NCBI GenBank assembly: GCA_030267965.1
Contig: BRYA01000506.1
Location: 41,493-105,492, forward strand
DNA length: 64,000 nucleotides
Direction of reading: 5' to 3'
DNA from: Triparma columacea
Taxonomy: Eukaryota > Sar > Bolidophyceae > Parmales > Triparmaceae
Shown: positions 43,632-53,658 of the stretch, piece by piece
How positions within the stretch are numbered: position 1 is the stretch's first letter
Layout of the letters: each line of letters starts with the position of its first letter
Notes under the pieces: model-generated
Databases searched by the model: none
What the model was told of the DNA's origin: nothing
Seen by the model: only the letters and a program-made list of their open reading frames with translations
Translations under genes and position numbers: made by a program

Positions 43632-46505
43632 TCACTTGTTAATCCCCGCCTTCTTGTTCCTAATGTCCCTGAAGAACTCGATGACCTTTGCCCCGGTTCC
43701 AATATCCATGGTGAGCACCTCTCCCTGTTCCGCGTCCTCAATTTTCGAAGCCAGCCTCGTTCCCATGTCTATGGCCTTTTTGGCATCGAGCTCTCCCGCC
43801 TCCTCAGCTCCTCCGATTCTCCACACCTTGACCCCCGCGGCCTTGAGGGGCTGCGAGACGAGCATGCATAAGGAGGGGTTAGAGAATTGTCATGTTACAC
43901 AACCTCATCGCTTCCGCTGGGTCAACAAATTCTTGTCCGTTCTCACCTCCTCAAGCTCCCTTAGAGGCTCCTGTCCAGCGCAGATGATGACGTTGTCGAC
44001 GTCGAGGACCTGCGTCGTCTTCTTCTCCTTATCTTTCTTATCCGTGATGGTGATGTGCAGCCCCTCGTCGTCAATCCTGTCGTACGAGGCACCCCCAACC
44101 ATGCTCACATCAGCCTTCTTGAGCTGGGCCCTGTGAACCCAACCCGAAGTCTTCCCGAGCCCGGCGCCGACCTTCCCGTGCTTCCTCTGCAGCAAGGTAA
44201 CGTTCCTAGCCGCAGTGTGGGCCTTGGGCTGGGTGGGTGGGGGTTTGGAGGGTGGCCGGGCGAGGTGAGATTTGATAGCCCCCACCCAAAAAAGTTCCCC
44301 CAGCCGCGACAAGCACACAAACGCCTCCACTCACCTCAAGCATACCGCTTCTAGTCTCGTTCTTCTTGTCGACCCCCCACTCCTCGAGGTACTCGTCGAC
44401 GCTGACGTCGTCAGCCTTTGTCTTCATCTCCCCGTGGAAGGTCAGGAACTCGCTGACGTCGAAGCCGATACCCCCGGCCCCGATGACCGCCACATTCTTA
44501 CCCACGGGAACCTTGTGCCTGAGAACGTCTATGTAGGAGAGAACCTTGGGATGGTCGATACCAGGAATGGGGGGGGTACGGGGGGAGACTCCAGTCGCTA
44601 TAATGACCTTGTCAAAGTCCTTCAACTCGTCGACGCCGACCTTCTTCCCGAGCGCCACTTTGACCCCCCACTTATTGAGCATCGCGCCAAAGTACCTGAT
44701 GGTCTCGTGGAACTCCTCCTTCCCGGGCACCTGCTTGGCCATGTTAAACTGCCCCCCGATCTCGTCCGCCATGTCAAACACCGTCACTTCGTGCCCCCTC
44801 TCCGCCGCGGTGGTGCTGAAGGCCAGCCCCGCCGGCCCCGCCCCCACGACCGCGATGCGCTCCTTCCTTCCGGGGGCGACGGGCTCAATTTCGATGTCGG
44901 TCTCATGGCAGGCACGGGGGTTGACGAGGCAGGACGCGGTTATGCCCTTGAAGGTGTGGTCGAGGCACGCCTGGTTGCACGCAATGCAAGTGTTGATCTC
45001 CTGCAGGGGGGGGGGGGTGGAAGCGGGAACGTTAGCCAAGAACACAACTCCAAGCTTTCTCTTCGTCGCATTCCCTCGTCGCTCCAATCTCTCACCTCAA
45101 CCAGACCTTCCTCGGCCTTATTGACGAACTGGCTGTCCGCCAAGAACGGCCTCGCCATGCTGACCATGTCCGCCTGTCCGTCGCCCAGGATCTTCTCCGC
45201 CACGTGCGGCATGTTGATCCTGTTGGTCGTGCAGAGGGGTATGTCCACGGAGGACATCATCTTCTCTGTCACCCAGCTGAAGGCAGCGCGGGGGACGGAG
45301 GTCACGATGGTGGGGACGCGGGCCTCGTGCCAACCGATGCCTGTGTTGATGATGGTCGCCCCGGCGTTCTCGATGGCCTGAGCGAGGGTGACGATCTGCG
45401 GCGGGGAGGAGAGAGGGGGGGGGGGGTTAGGGTTCTCTGGCTTCATCGAGAGTCACGGCCCTTCACCTCCTCACCTCCTCCCAGTTGCTCCCGCCCTCCA
45501 CAAGGTCAAGCATGGACAACCTGTAAATAATGATAAAGTCGGGCCCGCAAGCCTCCCTCACAGCCTTAACAATCTCCACCGGCAGCCTCATCCTGTTCTC
45601 ATACGATCCCCCCCACTCGTCCGTCCTGAAGTTGGTCCTCTCGACCAAGAACTGGTTGATCAGGTACCCCTCGCTGCCCATGATCTCCACCCCATCGTAC
45701 CCCGCCTCCTTGGAGAGGCTAGCGCACTTGGCGTAGTCGGCTATGGTCTTGTGCACCTCCTTGGAGGAGAGGGCGTGGGGGGTGAACCAACCGATCGGGG
45801 ACTTCACAGCAGAGGGGGCGACGGCGAGGGGGTGGTAGCCGTAGCGACCGGAGTGGAGGATCTGCATGGCGATCTTGGCGTCTGGGGCCGCGTCGTGGAC
45901 CTTTGAGGTGACGATTTTGTGGGACTGTGTGGGGGGAGGGGAGGGTAAGAAAATAGCCTACACTATCTACCGCGTCATTTCCGATCATTCGGCCAGCCTT
46001 CCCTTGCGGTGGTTCATCGCCACACACTACACACCTCCATCTCGCTAGTGTTGTTCAATTTGGCAGCGAAAGGGCTGACCCATCCCGCCCTATTGGGAGC
46101 CACTCCACCAGTGACGATAAGGCCAACACCACCCCTCGCGCGCTCAGCAAAGAACTCCCCCATATTTGTCAGGTCAACCTGACCCCCCATTATGGAACCC
46201 TTCTCGAGACCAGAGTGCATTGAACCCATGAGGACACGATTCTTTAAAACCTATGATAGGAGGGATGGGGGGTAAGTTTGAAGAAGAACATCAAAGGGTG
46301 GTGCGAATTAGCGGTAGTCAAAGCCTTTAAAGAGCTCTAGTTTGATGATTTGCGAACATCGGTCTGAGAAGTCGTGGATGAAGTTGAGTTTTATTTCACT
46401 TCCCAAACGCATTGAACGTACCCCAGCTGGACCCAAGTCTAAGGGCTCGAACATCTTGGGGAAGAGTTTCCTCCCAGCTTTGCTACTCGATCGTACGGCT
46501 GCCAT
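43632..46505 (-). CDS. 2,4-dienoyl-CoA reductase (NADPH), FadH type
   Basis: Seven exons, all joined in phase 0 (46505-46422, 46250-46035, 45924-45475, 45395-45096, 45000-44335, 44228-43947, 43850-43632), give 738 residues. An upstream ATG at 46571 would add 22. The N-terminal FMN barrel has LKNRVLMGSMHSGLE, MQILHSGRYGYHP and GGSYENRMR, then INTGIGWHEARVPT and ADMVSMARPFLAD. The iron-sulphur ligands are CIACNQACLD..CLVNPRAC. The FAD/NADPH part has VVGAGPAGLAFS and VIGAGGIGFDVSEF. E. coli FadH is 672 residues with the same layout. It reduces 2,4-dienoyl-CoA during beta-oxidation of polyunsaturated fatty acids. No PTS1 signal ends the protein (GINK), so mitochondrial or cytosolic location is open. 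Confidence 0.9.
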
Positions 46506-46583
46506 TTTTTCGTTCTTGACACCTTTTTGATGATGAGCTCCAGAAAACCTGGGCGAAAACCTTCTTTCCAAACAACAATTTGA

Positions 46584-47180
46584 ATGAACGAGCCAGGAGC
46601 GCTAGGTCGTGTCTTTGCGCATCTTCACGCATTAGTAGCGAGCTCTGATGACCCCACAGTGACAGCCGATCTCAAATTCACAAGGTATGAGCTGAATGCC
46701 CAACTTCGATGGCGCCCTGGGTCCTCTAATTTTACCGCCTTGTCAAATATGCTTGTTGATACAGGGGAGGCCGAGAAGGGGGAGGGCAGGATACGAATGG
46801 ATGAAGGAGCTTGGGTGGCCCACGTAACTAGCCACCATGGAAATGGGTTGTACATGTTGAGCATAGTGGTGGAGAGGGTGGTGGTGGCAGTTACGGTTCA
46901 CGTGGAGGAGGGAGACAAGGTTGGGGAGGGCACGGTGGTCGCCACGTTAAAGAGCGAGGGGGGCGAAGTTGCTGCTGTGAGGGCCTGCGGGTCTGGGGTT
47001 GTTGCGGAAGTCAATGAAATCTTGAGGGGGGACAAGGCGGGGGAGGTTGTAACGAAGGACGGGATGGGGAAGGGATGGGTGTGCATCATCAAGGGAGGGG
47101 GGGAGAGGAAAGGGAAGAGGAAAAAGGAGGGGAAGAAGGGGGGTGTTGGAGGGAACAATATGAAAAAGCCAAAAACATGA
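46584..47180 (+). CDS. Glycine-cleavage H-protein-like (lipoyl-fold) protein
   Basis: Single exon, 198 residues. The first 85 residues are unassigned. Residues about 95-165 have the hammerhead lipoyl/H-protein fold: VHVEEGDKVGEGTVVATLKS, then AVRACGSGVVAEVNEIL and GKGWVCIIK. GcvH has ESVK followed by a SGEVVEVNE turn and GWLxKI in the same order, so K123 sits at the lipoyl-lysine position, though the surrounding ESV is ATL. The Gly/Lys-rich tail is unstructured. Its start lies 78 bp from the dienoyl-CoA reductase start (12 bp from the alternative start), so the two share one bidirectional promoter. Whether it is lipoylated or a degenerate structural relative is unclear. Confidence 0.55.
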   Translation: MNEPGALGRVFAHLHALVASSDDPTVTADLKFTRYELNAQLRWRPGSSNFTALSNMLVDTGEAEKGEGRIRMDEGAWVAHVTSHHGNGLYMLSIVVERVVVAVTVHVEEGDKVGEGTVVATLKSEGGEVAAVRACGSGVVAEVNEILRGDKAGEVVTKDGMGKGWVCIIKGGGERKGKRKKEGKKGGVGGNNMKKPKT

Positions 47181-47218
47181 AACGTAGCAATCACACAACA
47201 AATATTTTCACTTCCTCC

Positions 47219-50200
47219 TCACTTAAATTGCTCCTTGTACATCCTCACAATTTCCCTTGCCGTCGTCGCCTGATGTGGCTTCTTGTCCGGTCTCACCCTT
47301 ACGAACCTGGGGAACCTCAGTCCCACTCCCCTCTCCTCCTCATCCCCGTCATCCCCGATCCCAATGTCATCCTCAAAGCACCCTATTCCCGCCGTATGCA
47401 CGGGACTCCTCGTTAGATCCGCTCCCTTGATTTCCCACACTTCCTCAGGGTTCCAGAAGAATCTGGGACTCTCGTTGCTCTCGTACTCGTCAGGAATGTC
47501 TTTGAGGCACTTTGGAAGATAATGGTTGTACCTATCCTTGAACATTTCATCCGTGAAACTCAGGCATCTGGAGGAGTGAAGCGAAGCGCGAAAATAGTTG
47601 GGATTAGGGACGAGAAATTGTTAAGTATTTCCTCGTTGACATCATCGCTCACCTGCATAGCGTCTGATACACTCCCTTCTCGTCGTTCCAAACCGCCAGT
47701 AGGAACGGGGAAAACCAATCCTTCTTCCTACCCTGCCCCCTCCACGCCCCAATCGGCACCACATCGATAGTATCGCCCGCTGAAGTTGTCAGGTAGTCCT
47801 TCTTGAGCTTCCTCCACCCCCCCGAAGTGCGAGACCCTGACATGTAAGGCGAGCTCAGCGACTTCAACATGAGGCCCTCCGCCTTGAACTTGAGCGCGTC
47901 CATGAAAATATCGTTAATTTCCGTAATGGCCGGATCCTCAACAGTGTCCTCCACAGCTTCCTCTACAGCGTCCTCCACAGCTTCCTCTACAGCGTCCTCC
48001 ACAGCGTCCTCCACAGCGTCCTCCTTCCCCACCTTCCCCAACCCCAACGTAACGTCCCTGCCTGGCATGACCTCGAAGAATCCCTTCTTTCCCACCCCCT
48101 CCATAACTTCCCTCAACCGTCTCCTTCTCTCCCTCAACTCCTTCCCCAATAGCGCTTCTCCTCCTCCATATAAGCAGTCAAAGGCAAAAACCATCACCTC
48201 GACCTTCCCCCCTCCCCCCCCCACCCCCCCAACCTTGACGTCGTCATGCGTCCTCTTCCTTGTGCTAAGCTGTTGGAACGTTCCGACCCCTTCACCCTCC
48301 TTCCCCCCCTTCGCGACGATCTCAACGTCTAGTATCCACCCCCCATCTCCACCGTTCTCTCTCACATAGGGCACAACATCGGACAGCCACGTGTCCGTAA
48401 CCCTGTCGGAGTGTCTGGAGAATATCGTGACCTCCCCTCCCCCCTCCCCCTCCCCGTCCCCCCTTGGCAGGTAGTGTATCTGCGCCCTGACCCCGTCGAG
48501 TTTGTACTCGCAGGCTAGGACCCCCTCGTCCTCCTCCGATAGCGCCTTTTCCCTGAAGCACCCGACGGCACCCTCGACGCTGGTGGCGGCCTCGCCCAGC
48601 ATGCTGGCGACCGCCCGGCCGATCCCAGGGGAGTAGGCCCGGACAGCGTCCATCCCAGACTCCATGGCGATCAGCAAGGGGACCCGCACGTTGTCGGCCG
48701 AGAGGTTGACGGCCGCCCGGAGCTGCAAGCGGTGCGCTTTCAGCCTGGAGGACTTGAAGTCCTCCGCATCGTCCTTCTTCGCACCCTTCTTCGCACCCTT
48801 CTTCGTGGCCTTCTTCGCGCCTTCCTTCTTCTTCCCTCCCCCCCCCACCCCTCCCTCCCCCCCAGCCTCACCCCACCCCCCCATCCCCTCAACCTCGATC
48901 TCCGTAACCGCGTCCGCCACCGCGTCGACGAAAGTGACGACGGTCGCCCCCGTCCTGCAGTTGCAGCACAGCATCCTGACCAGGAACCTGACCTCATCCC
49001 CGGTCGAGCACTTTACGAGCGCTGAAGTTATCACCCCTTCCTTCCGCCCCTCCACCCCCTTACCGCCCTTGCTCGTGAGATCGTGCAGGGCCGTGAAGAC
49101 CCTCCAAACGTCTCCCAAGCTAAGCCCCCCCGAACCGGGTTTCGCGCTCTTGGCACGGAACATGTCCCCAACCTTCAACTGCCGGGTCGGGAAGCGAAGG
49201 GGGGGGGGCGATGTTCATGAGCGGGGTCGGCGGGGCGAAAACTCTCTCTCCCCCCCCCCCCCTCCTTCGTTCGTAAACCTCTCACCTGCTTACCACCCCC
49301 CTTCCCCTCGAAAAGCTCCTTCCCTGCATCCCCCAGCTCCCCGTGCTCGCTCGCTAGCTTACTGAGCTGACCCCTAACGGGCATGAAGGCCTTCGCGAGG
49401 GCTTTGGATATCACGGAACCTCCTATGCCGAGGTTGAGAACGCGGCCCACCTCGTTGCTGCTGAGGAGCACAAAGGCGAGGGAATTTAAGTAGGGGGTGG
49501 GAGGAGGGTGGAGGCGGTCGTGGGATATTATGCGGCGGAGGGCGGAGGAGAGGGTGGAGGCCTTTATCAAACGGGAGCGAGTTGAGGTCACAGTGAGGAG
49601 GGTTTCGGAGACGAAGGTGAAAGGGACAGTTTGGGGGGACCAGGTTGGAGGCATTGATGTGGTGGTGGTGGTGGTGGTGGTGGTGGTGGTGGTGGTGGTT
49701 GTTGTTTTTGTTGTGGTGGCGGTGCTGGTGGTCGCTGTTTTTGTTTCTGCTTCTACATCACGGTTCCCCTCCTCTTCCTCTACATCTTCCTCTTCCTCTT
49801 CACCTCTATCTTCCATCTGCACCTCATTCTCTTTCTCCTTCTCCTCATCCTCCTCCTCCTCATCATCATCATCCAACACTACTACATCATTCTCATCATC
49901 ACCATCATCAAGTAATTCCACAACTGTCGTCTCCTTCTTCTTCTTTGTCGGCGTGAAGAATCCTGCGACGCTATTCATGTTCTCCTCTTTCTTCTTACGC
50001 TTCTCCACCTTTTTTGGGGACACTGTCTTCTTCTTACTACTACTGCTACCCACCGCCTTTCTGGAGACGGGCTGCTGTGAGTCCTGAAAGAACTTCTGTA
50101 CAATAAAGTCGACAGCTTTCTCGTTGTTCAGCTCTAAAATTTCGTCTTCAATGTTTTTTAGCTTTCGAGATATATCAGACGGGTTAACACCCAGCAAAGA

Positions 50201-50236
50201 AGCGGCATTCTTCAGCTTTATAGCCGCTGAAGACAT
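47219..50236 (-). CDS. ATP-dependent DNA ligase (DNA ligase I type)
   Basis: Three exons (50236-49286, 49178-47653, 47567-47219) give 941 residues. The N-terminal region is Lys-rich with VAGFFTP, a degenerate PCNA-box-like element, then acidic runs and a poly-Thr tract. The DNA-binding domain follows (SLAFVLLSSNEVGRVLNLGIG). The catalytic lysine is K543 in ACEYKLDGVRAQIHYL, and other motifs include IFSRHSDRVTD, GWILDVEIVA, VMVFAFDCLY, EGLMLKSL and WRKLKKDYL. The last exon gives EVWEIKGADLTRSPVH, RFPRFVRVRPDKKPHQATT and EIVRMYKEQF, typical of LIG1. An inserted acidic repeat (DAVEDAVEDAVEEAVED type) lies between motifs near 47940-48010. The enzyme joins Okazaki fragments and seals repair nicks in the nucleus. 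Confidence 0.92.
49657..49702. repeat. Trinucleotide (GTG)n tract coding poly-Thr in DNA ligase
   Basis: About 13 uninterrupted GTG units on the plus strand, followed by degenerate units to about 49740. Read on the minus strand they encode a run of threonines between the acidic linker and the DNA-binding domain of the ligase. Confidence 0.9.
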
Positions 50237-50400
50237 CCCAAGTGCTTTTCTTCAAGATGTGAAAATGGGAAAAGCTGACTTGGCCTGTGTCCGAACACAT
50301 TTTGATGTTTTCCGTGATTTCAATTCGTTTTCAACGCGTGTATTTTTTTTATTGAGAACGTGGTCGTAAATGAATATTTCCCTTGTCTCATCTCGTCCAT

Positions 50401-52453
50401 TCACGTTCCCTCCAGCTCCATGCAAACCTCGTGTCCCCTGAATCCCTTCAGCCTCCACTCCCACACCACCATCCCCAGCCCGTCTTCGACCCAGCAAGTC
50501 TTCGCTGTCCCGTACCTGTAGAAGAACTTAGGTCTCCCGTCCTCCCCGACCTTGGCCTTCAAACCGTCCCTCCTGCACCTTTCAAAAAGTTCCTCCCTAA
50601 CCTTCCCGACCCCCCTGTCCTGTGGGTCCCCCTGGAACGCCCTGCTAGCGTACACCCTAGCCTCCCTAACTCGCGCTTTGCTGCCTGACTTTACGGCCCC
50701 GCCGACAACGCCGTCCCCGACCTTCAGGCCTTCCGCCAGGTTGCTCATGACGGCGCTCCCGACTTCAACCTCCCACTTAATCCACCCCCTCCCCCCCTCC
50801 CTCCCAATCTCAACCTCCACCCCCGACCCCGTAACGTAGTCTAAGTCCTTCTTCGGTCCCACTGTCTTAATGTTCGTGCTGAACATGCCCTGCGGTAAGC
50901 TCGAGGCTGTTTTCCCCTCCCTCCCCAAGTCGTCCCAGACCTCGTGCTGAACGACCAGGGCCTCTGGGCTCTCGTAAACTTCGTAGCCTTTGAAAGGATT
51001 AACCCCTCCAACCTTAACGACGGGCCTCACCTCGGCGGGGGGGGCCATGTTGAGGTGGTACAAATCCCAGAACTTGGGCAGGATTTGATCCTGTATGCAC
51101 GCCGTTAAATCCATGTCCAACACGTCCTCCTGAGACACCACTTTAACACCGCAGTCGTTTGAGGGGGTGTAGGTGACGATGGATTTACCGGTTATTATTA
51201 TCCTGGGAGACCAGAATGAAGGGTAGTTGAAACCAAGCTGGAAGTTCAGGGAAACTTTATCATCTCCCAACCTGGGGGGGTTGGGGAGGGAGCGCGAGAA
51301 AAGAAGAATTTTCCATCGTTAGTGAAACCCCATTTTGCAAACCCACCTAAATCATCCCTCTCTACCTCCCTCGCCTCCTCCCCTCCTTTGCGGCGCTGTT
51401 CTCACCTTTCTCCCGAGTAATACCCAACCTTTAGAGTGTTCCGTGAAAAGCCGTTGAACTCCCTAACCCTCCCCAATAGCGTAGTACCCTCGACCCCTGA
51501 TAAAGGGCTCTTCCAATCTGTCCCCGGGGTGTAGACTGCGGAGGTGTTATTGTTGGTAAATTCGTCAGCGAGAGCGCTGTTTATGGCGAGGTTCAAAGAG
51601 GCTGCTATGGGGTAGACGGTGGGGTCTGGGAATAGGGTGGAAAGAGGTTGAAGGGTGTACTCTTTGGTGGACCTGTTTGAGTAGGAGGAGAAGATGGATG
51701 TGGATGGGATGGGTGTGGGATGGGTGTGGATGGGTGTGAAGGTGTGTGAGTGATGATGTGAATAAAATAGTGGAGTGATGTCATTGGAAGAGAACGAAGA
51801 AGAGAATAAGACTCCAAACTCCTCGCCTCTGATGTGTTTGTTGGCATATATTTTGGGCTATATTTTGGGCTACATTTTGGGCTACATTTTAGGCTATATT
51901 TCTAGGAATCAATACACTTACTCAAAATCATCGACGAATAATTCCTTTTCAGCAGCACCACCAAAGAATTTAGCGCCATATACCTCAACTTTCTCCTCGT
52001 CATCTCCCAACATCTCCTGCATCTCCTGTGTGTTTGAGGGGAAGGGGTGGAGGGGGTAAGGCGGGGAGCAAAAGACGTTAGGGACAATGAAGGGTTTTGT
52101 TGCTGACAGCTTTAGCGTCAGCGCTTGTCTTTACCAGACTCGCTTGGCTCGCCACCTCCCTGGGCTCGCCTCCACCTCCCTTGTCTCGCCACCTCTCTCA
52201 CCTCCTCCTCCATGCTCTCCACGCTCCCCTGCGGCCCCCCCGGGGTTCTCAGTTTCTTCGTTTGATCCTCTATTTCTTCTAAATTGCTACCCCCTCCCGA
52301 TGTATCTCTGAGACATGTGGAACATTTTCGGCCTAAAACTACACACTTTATACTACTTTTTGGATAACACACATCTAATCTAGGATATATAGCAGGAGAT
52401 GGAGATAGAAGGAAAGAACTCGTGCTTGTGAAGAGAAGAAGATAGAAGAGCAT
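50401..52453 (-). CDS. Unknown protein with signal-type N-terminus, four exons
   Basis: Four exons (52453-52202, 52025-51922, 51672-51406, 51271-50401) give 497 residues; every junction keeps phase. The start MLFYLLLFTSTSSFLLSPSP is a signal peptide with Ser-Phe near the cleavage site, suggesting ER or plastid import. An acidic linker follows (GSVESMEEEEMQEMLGDDEE), then a region of about 380 residues with VYPIAASLNLAINSALADEF, LGFNYPSFWSPRIIITGKS and FWDLYHLNM. It may be an alpha+beta fold of the SnoaL/DUF2358 sort, but I cannot assign it. Intron 2 (51673-51921) is long and contains short tandem repeats. A shorter model starting at 51270 would miss about 200 residues, which are supported by consistent splice sites. 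Confidence 0.62.
51847..51900. repeat. 15-nt tandem repeat in an intron
   Basis: Four copies of a unit close to tatattttgggctac, the last diverged, lie inside intron 2 of the minus-strand gene 50401-52453. A second GT/GG-rich short repeat (gatgggtgtg units) is at about 51690-51745 in the same intron. Confidence 0.85.
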
Positions 52454-52792
52454 GGGCGAAATTGTGATCAGGTTTTTGGGGCATCCCAAATCCCAAAACC
52501 ATTTTTGGGGTTTTCGGAAAAAGAATATGGCAGAATTTGGCAAGAAAAACTGTGTTATACACTGTATTAAGGCTTTAGCTACGTTTCACAACCAACCTAA
52601 CTCTTCACAATACAAACAACGATACTACTACCTACACCATATCCAAACACATTGTAGTTTGATCTCGAATTTGGCCCCCAACAAAACTACATCGCCCAAA
52701 TCCCTAACTTTCAATCTCCTCCTCTCCATCCAAGCATTTAGCCATACCCTAGCTCGAGCGCTATCAGTACTACCACTGTCATCCTCCCCGAG
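52454..52792. promoter_or_regulatory. Divergent region: LRR copy 2 5' module
   Basis: This 339-bp gap separates a minus-strand start (52453) from LRR copy 2. Most of it, from about 52528, is the same module found upstream of LRR copy 1, so the conserved flank now also serves as the upstream region of an unrelated gene. Confidence 0.65.
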
Positions 52793-53380
52793 ATGCCCAG
52801 CTCAGCAGTGTACTCTGGCGTAGAGAGATTCATGAACAATAATGAACTCACTGCGGTGACTTTTGCAGAGGGAGTGACAACGATTGGCCAATTCGCCTTC
52901 TGGAATTGCTCCTCCCTCATGGCCATCACAATCCCGGACGGAGTGACGTCGATTGCCGAATTCGCCTTCAACGGATGCTCCTCCCTCGAAGCCATCACAA
53001 TCCCGGACTCAGTGACGAGGATTGGCTATCGCGCCTTCAGGGGATGCTTTGCCCTGACGAAGCTCAGTTTATATCCTGCCGTCTCCGTCGGTGAAGACTG
53101 CTTCTTGGACTGCACTGCCCTAATCTCTGCCGCTGCCAATCAAAATATGCCGACTGTCAAGGACTTCCTAAATTCTAGGTGGCAAGGCATACTTGAACGC
53201 GTCGCCGTTCTGTCCTGCCTCAAGACACCCTGGATTAACGACATGGAGAACCAGCCTAAATCGGATAAGCAGAAGCAGAACTCGCACCTTGACGGAGATG
53301 AAGTGGTCACGCTTCAGGGAGCTGCGGCACGCAAGAGACTCCCCAAGGTTATGTGGAGAGTTATTCTGGAATTTCTGTAA
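52793..53380 (+). CDS. BspA-type leucine-rich repeat protein (copy 2)
   Basis: Single exon, 195 residues, the shortest of the three local copies. It opens with MPSSAVYSGVERF, identical to copy 1, has about three 23-residue LRR_5 units (AITIPDGVTSIAEFAFNGCS and similar), then the shared cap and the ending RLPKVMWRVILEFL. The region just before the ending (Asn/Gln/Lys-rich) differs between copies. Copy-number change of the 69-bp repeat unit explains the length differences. Confidence 0.85.
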   Translation: MPSSAVYSGVERFMNNNELTAVTFAEGVTTIGQFAFWNCSSLMAITIPDGVTSIAEFAFNGCSSLEAITIPDSVTRIGYRAFRGCFALTKLSLYPAVSVGEDCFLDCTALISAAANQNMPTVKDFLNSRWQGILERVAVLSCLKTPWINDMENQPKSDKQKQNSHLDGDEVVTLQGAAARKRLPKVMWRVILEFL

Positions 53381-53658
53381 CTCTTAAAGTCACTGTTTAA
53401 CGGCATACAAAGGGTCCCGAATATATTTACGAACAAACATTTTCTTTTTAGGAATCTCCAAAAACCCTCAAATCATTTATTTTGGGGTTTTGGGAAAGAT
53501 TTGGGCGCTGTATTATAGGCTTTAGATACTTTTTACAACCGACCAAACTCTTCACAATACCATCTAAACATTCACGCCATACCCTAGCTCGAGCGCTGTC
53601 AGTACTATTACTATAATCCTTCCCAAATTTCCCAAATCCTTCTCAAATCCTTCCCAAG
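53381..53658. promoter_or_regulatory. Spacer between LRR copies 2 and 3
   Basis: The 3' flank after the stop (taactctaaa/taactcttaaa, gtcact, ggcat, gggtcccgaa) is shared by the LRR units, most closely by copies 2 and 3. The part from about 53500 is a shortened, diverged version of the 5' module (ctttagatactttttacaac, gcgctgtcagtactatta), with a cccaaatccttctcaaatcc duplication just before the ATG. Confidence 0.65.

Noticed and set aside
44272..45381. 369-codon plus-strand ORF opposite dienoyl-CoA reductase
   Set aside because: It runs across introns and exons of FadH without any domain, a shadow frame.
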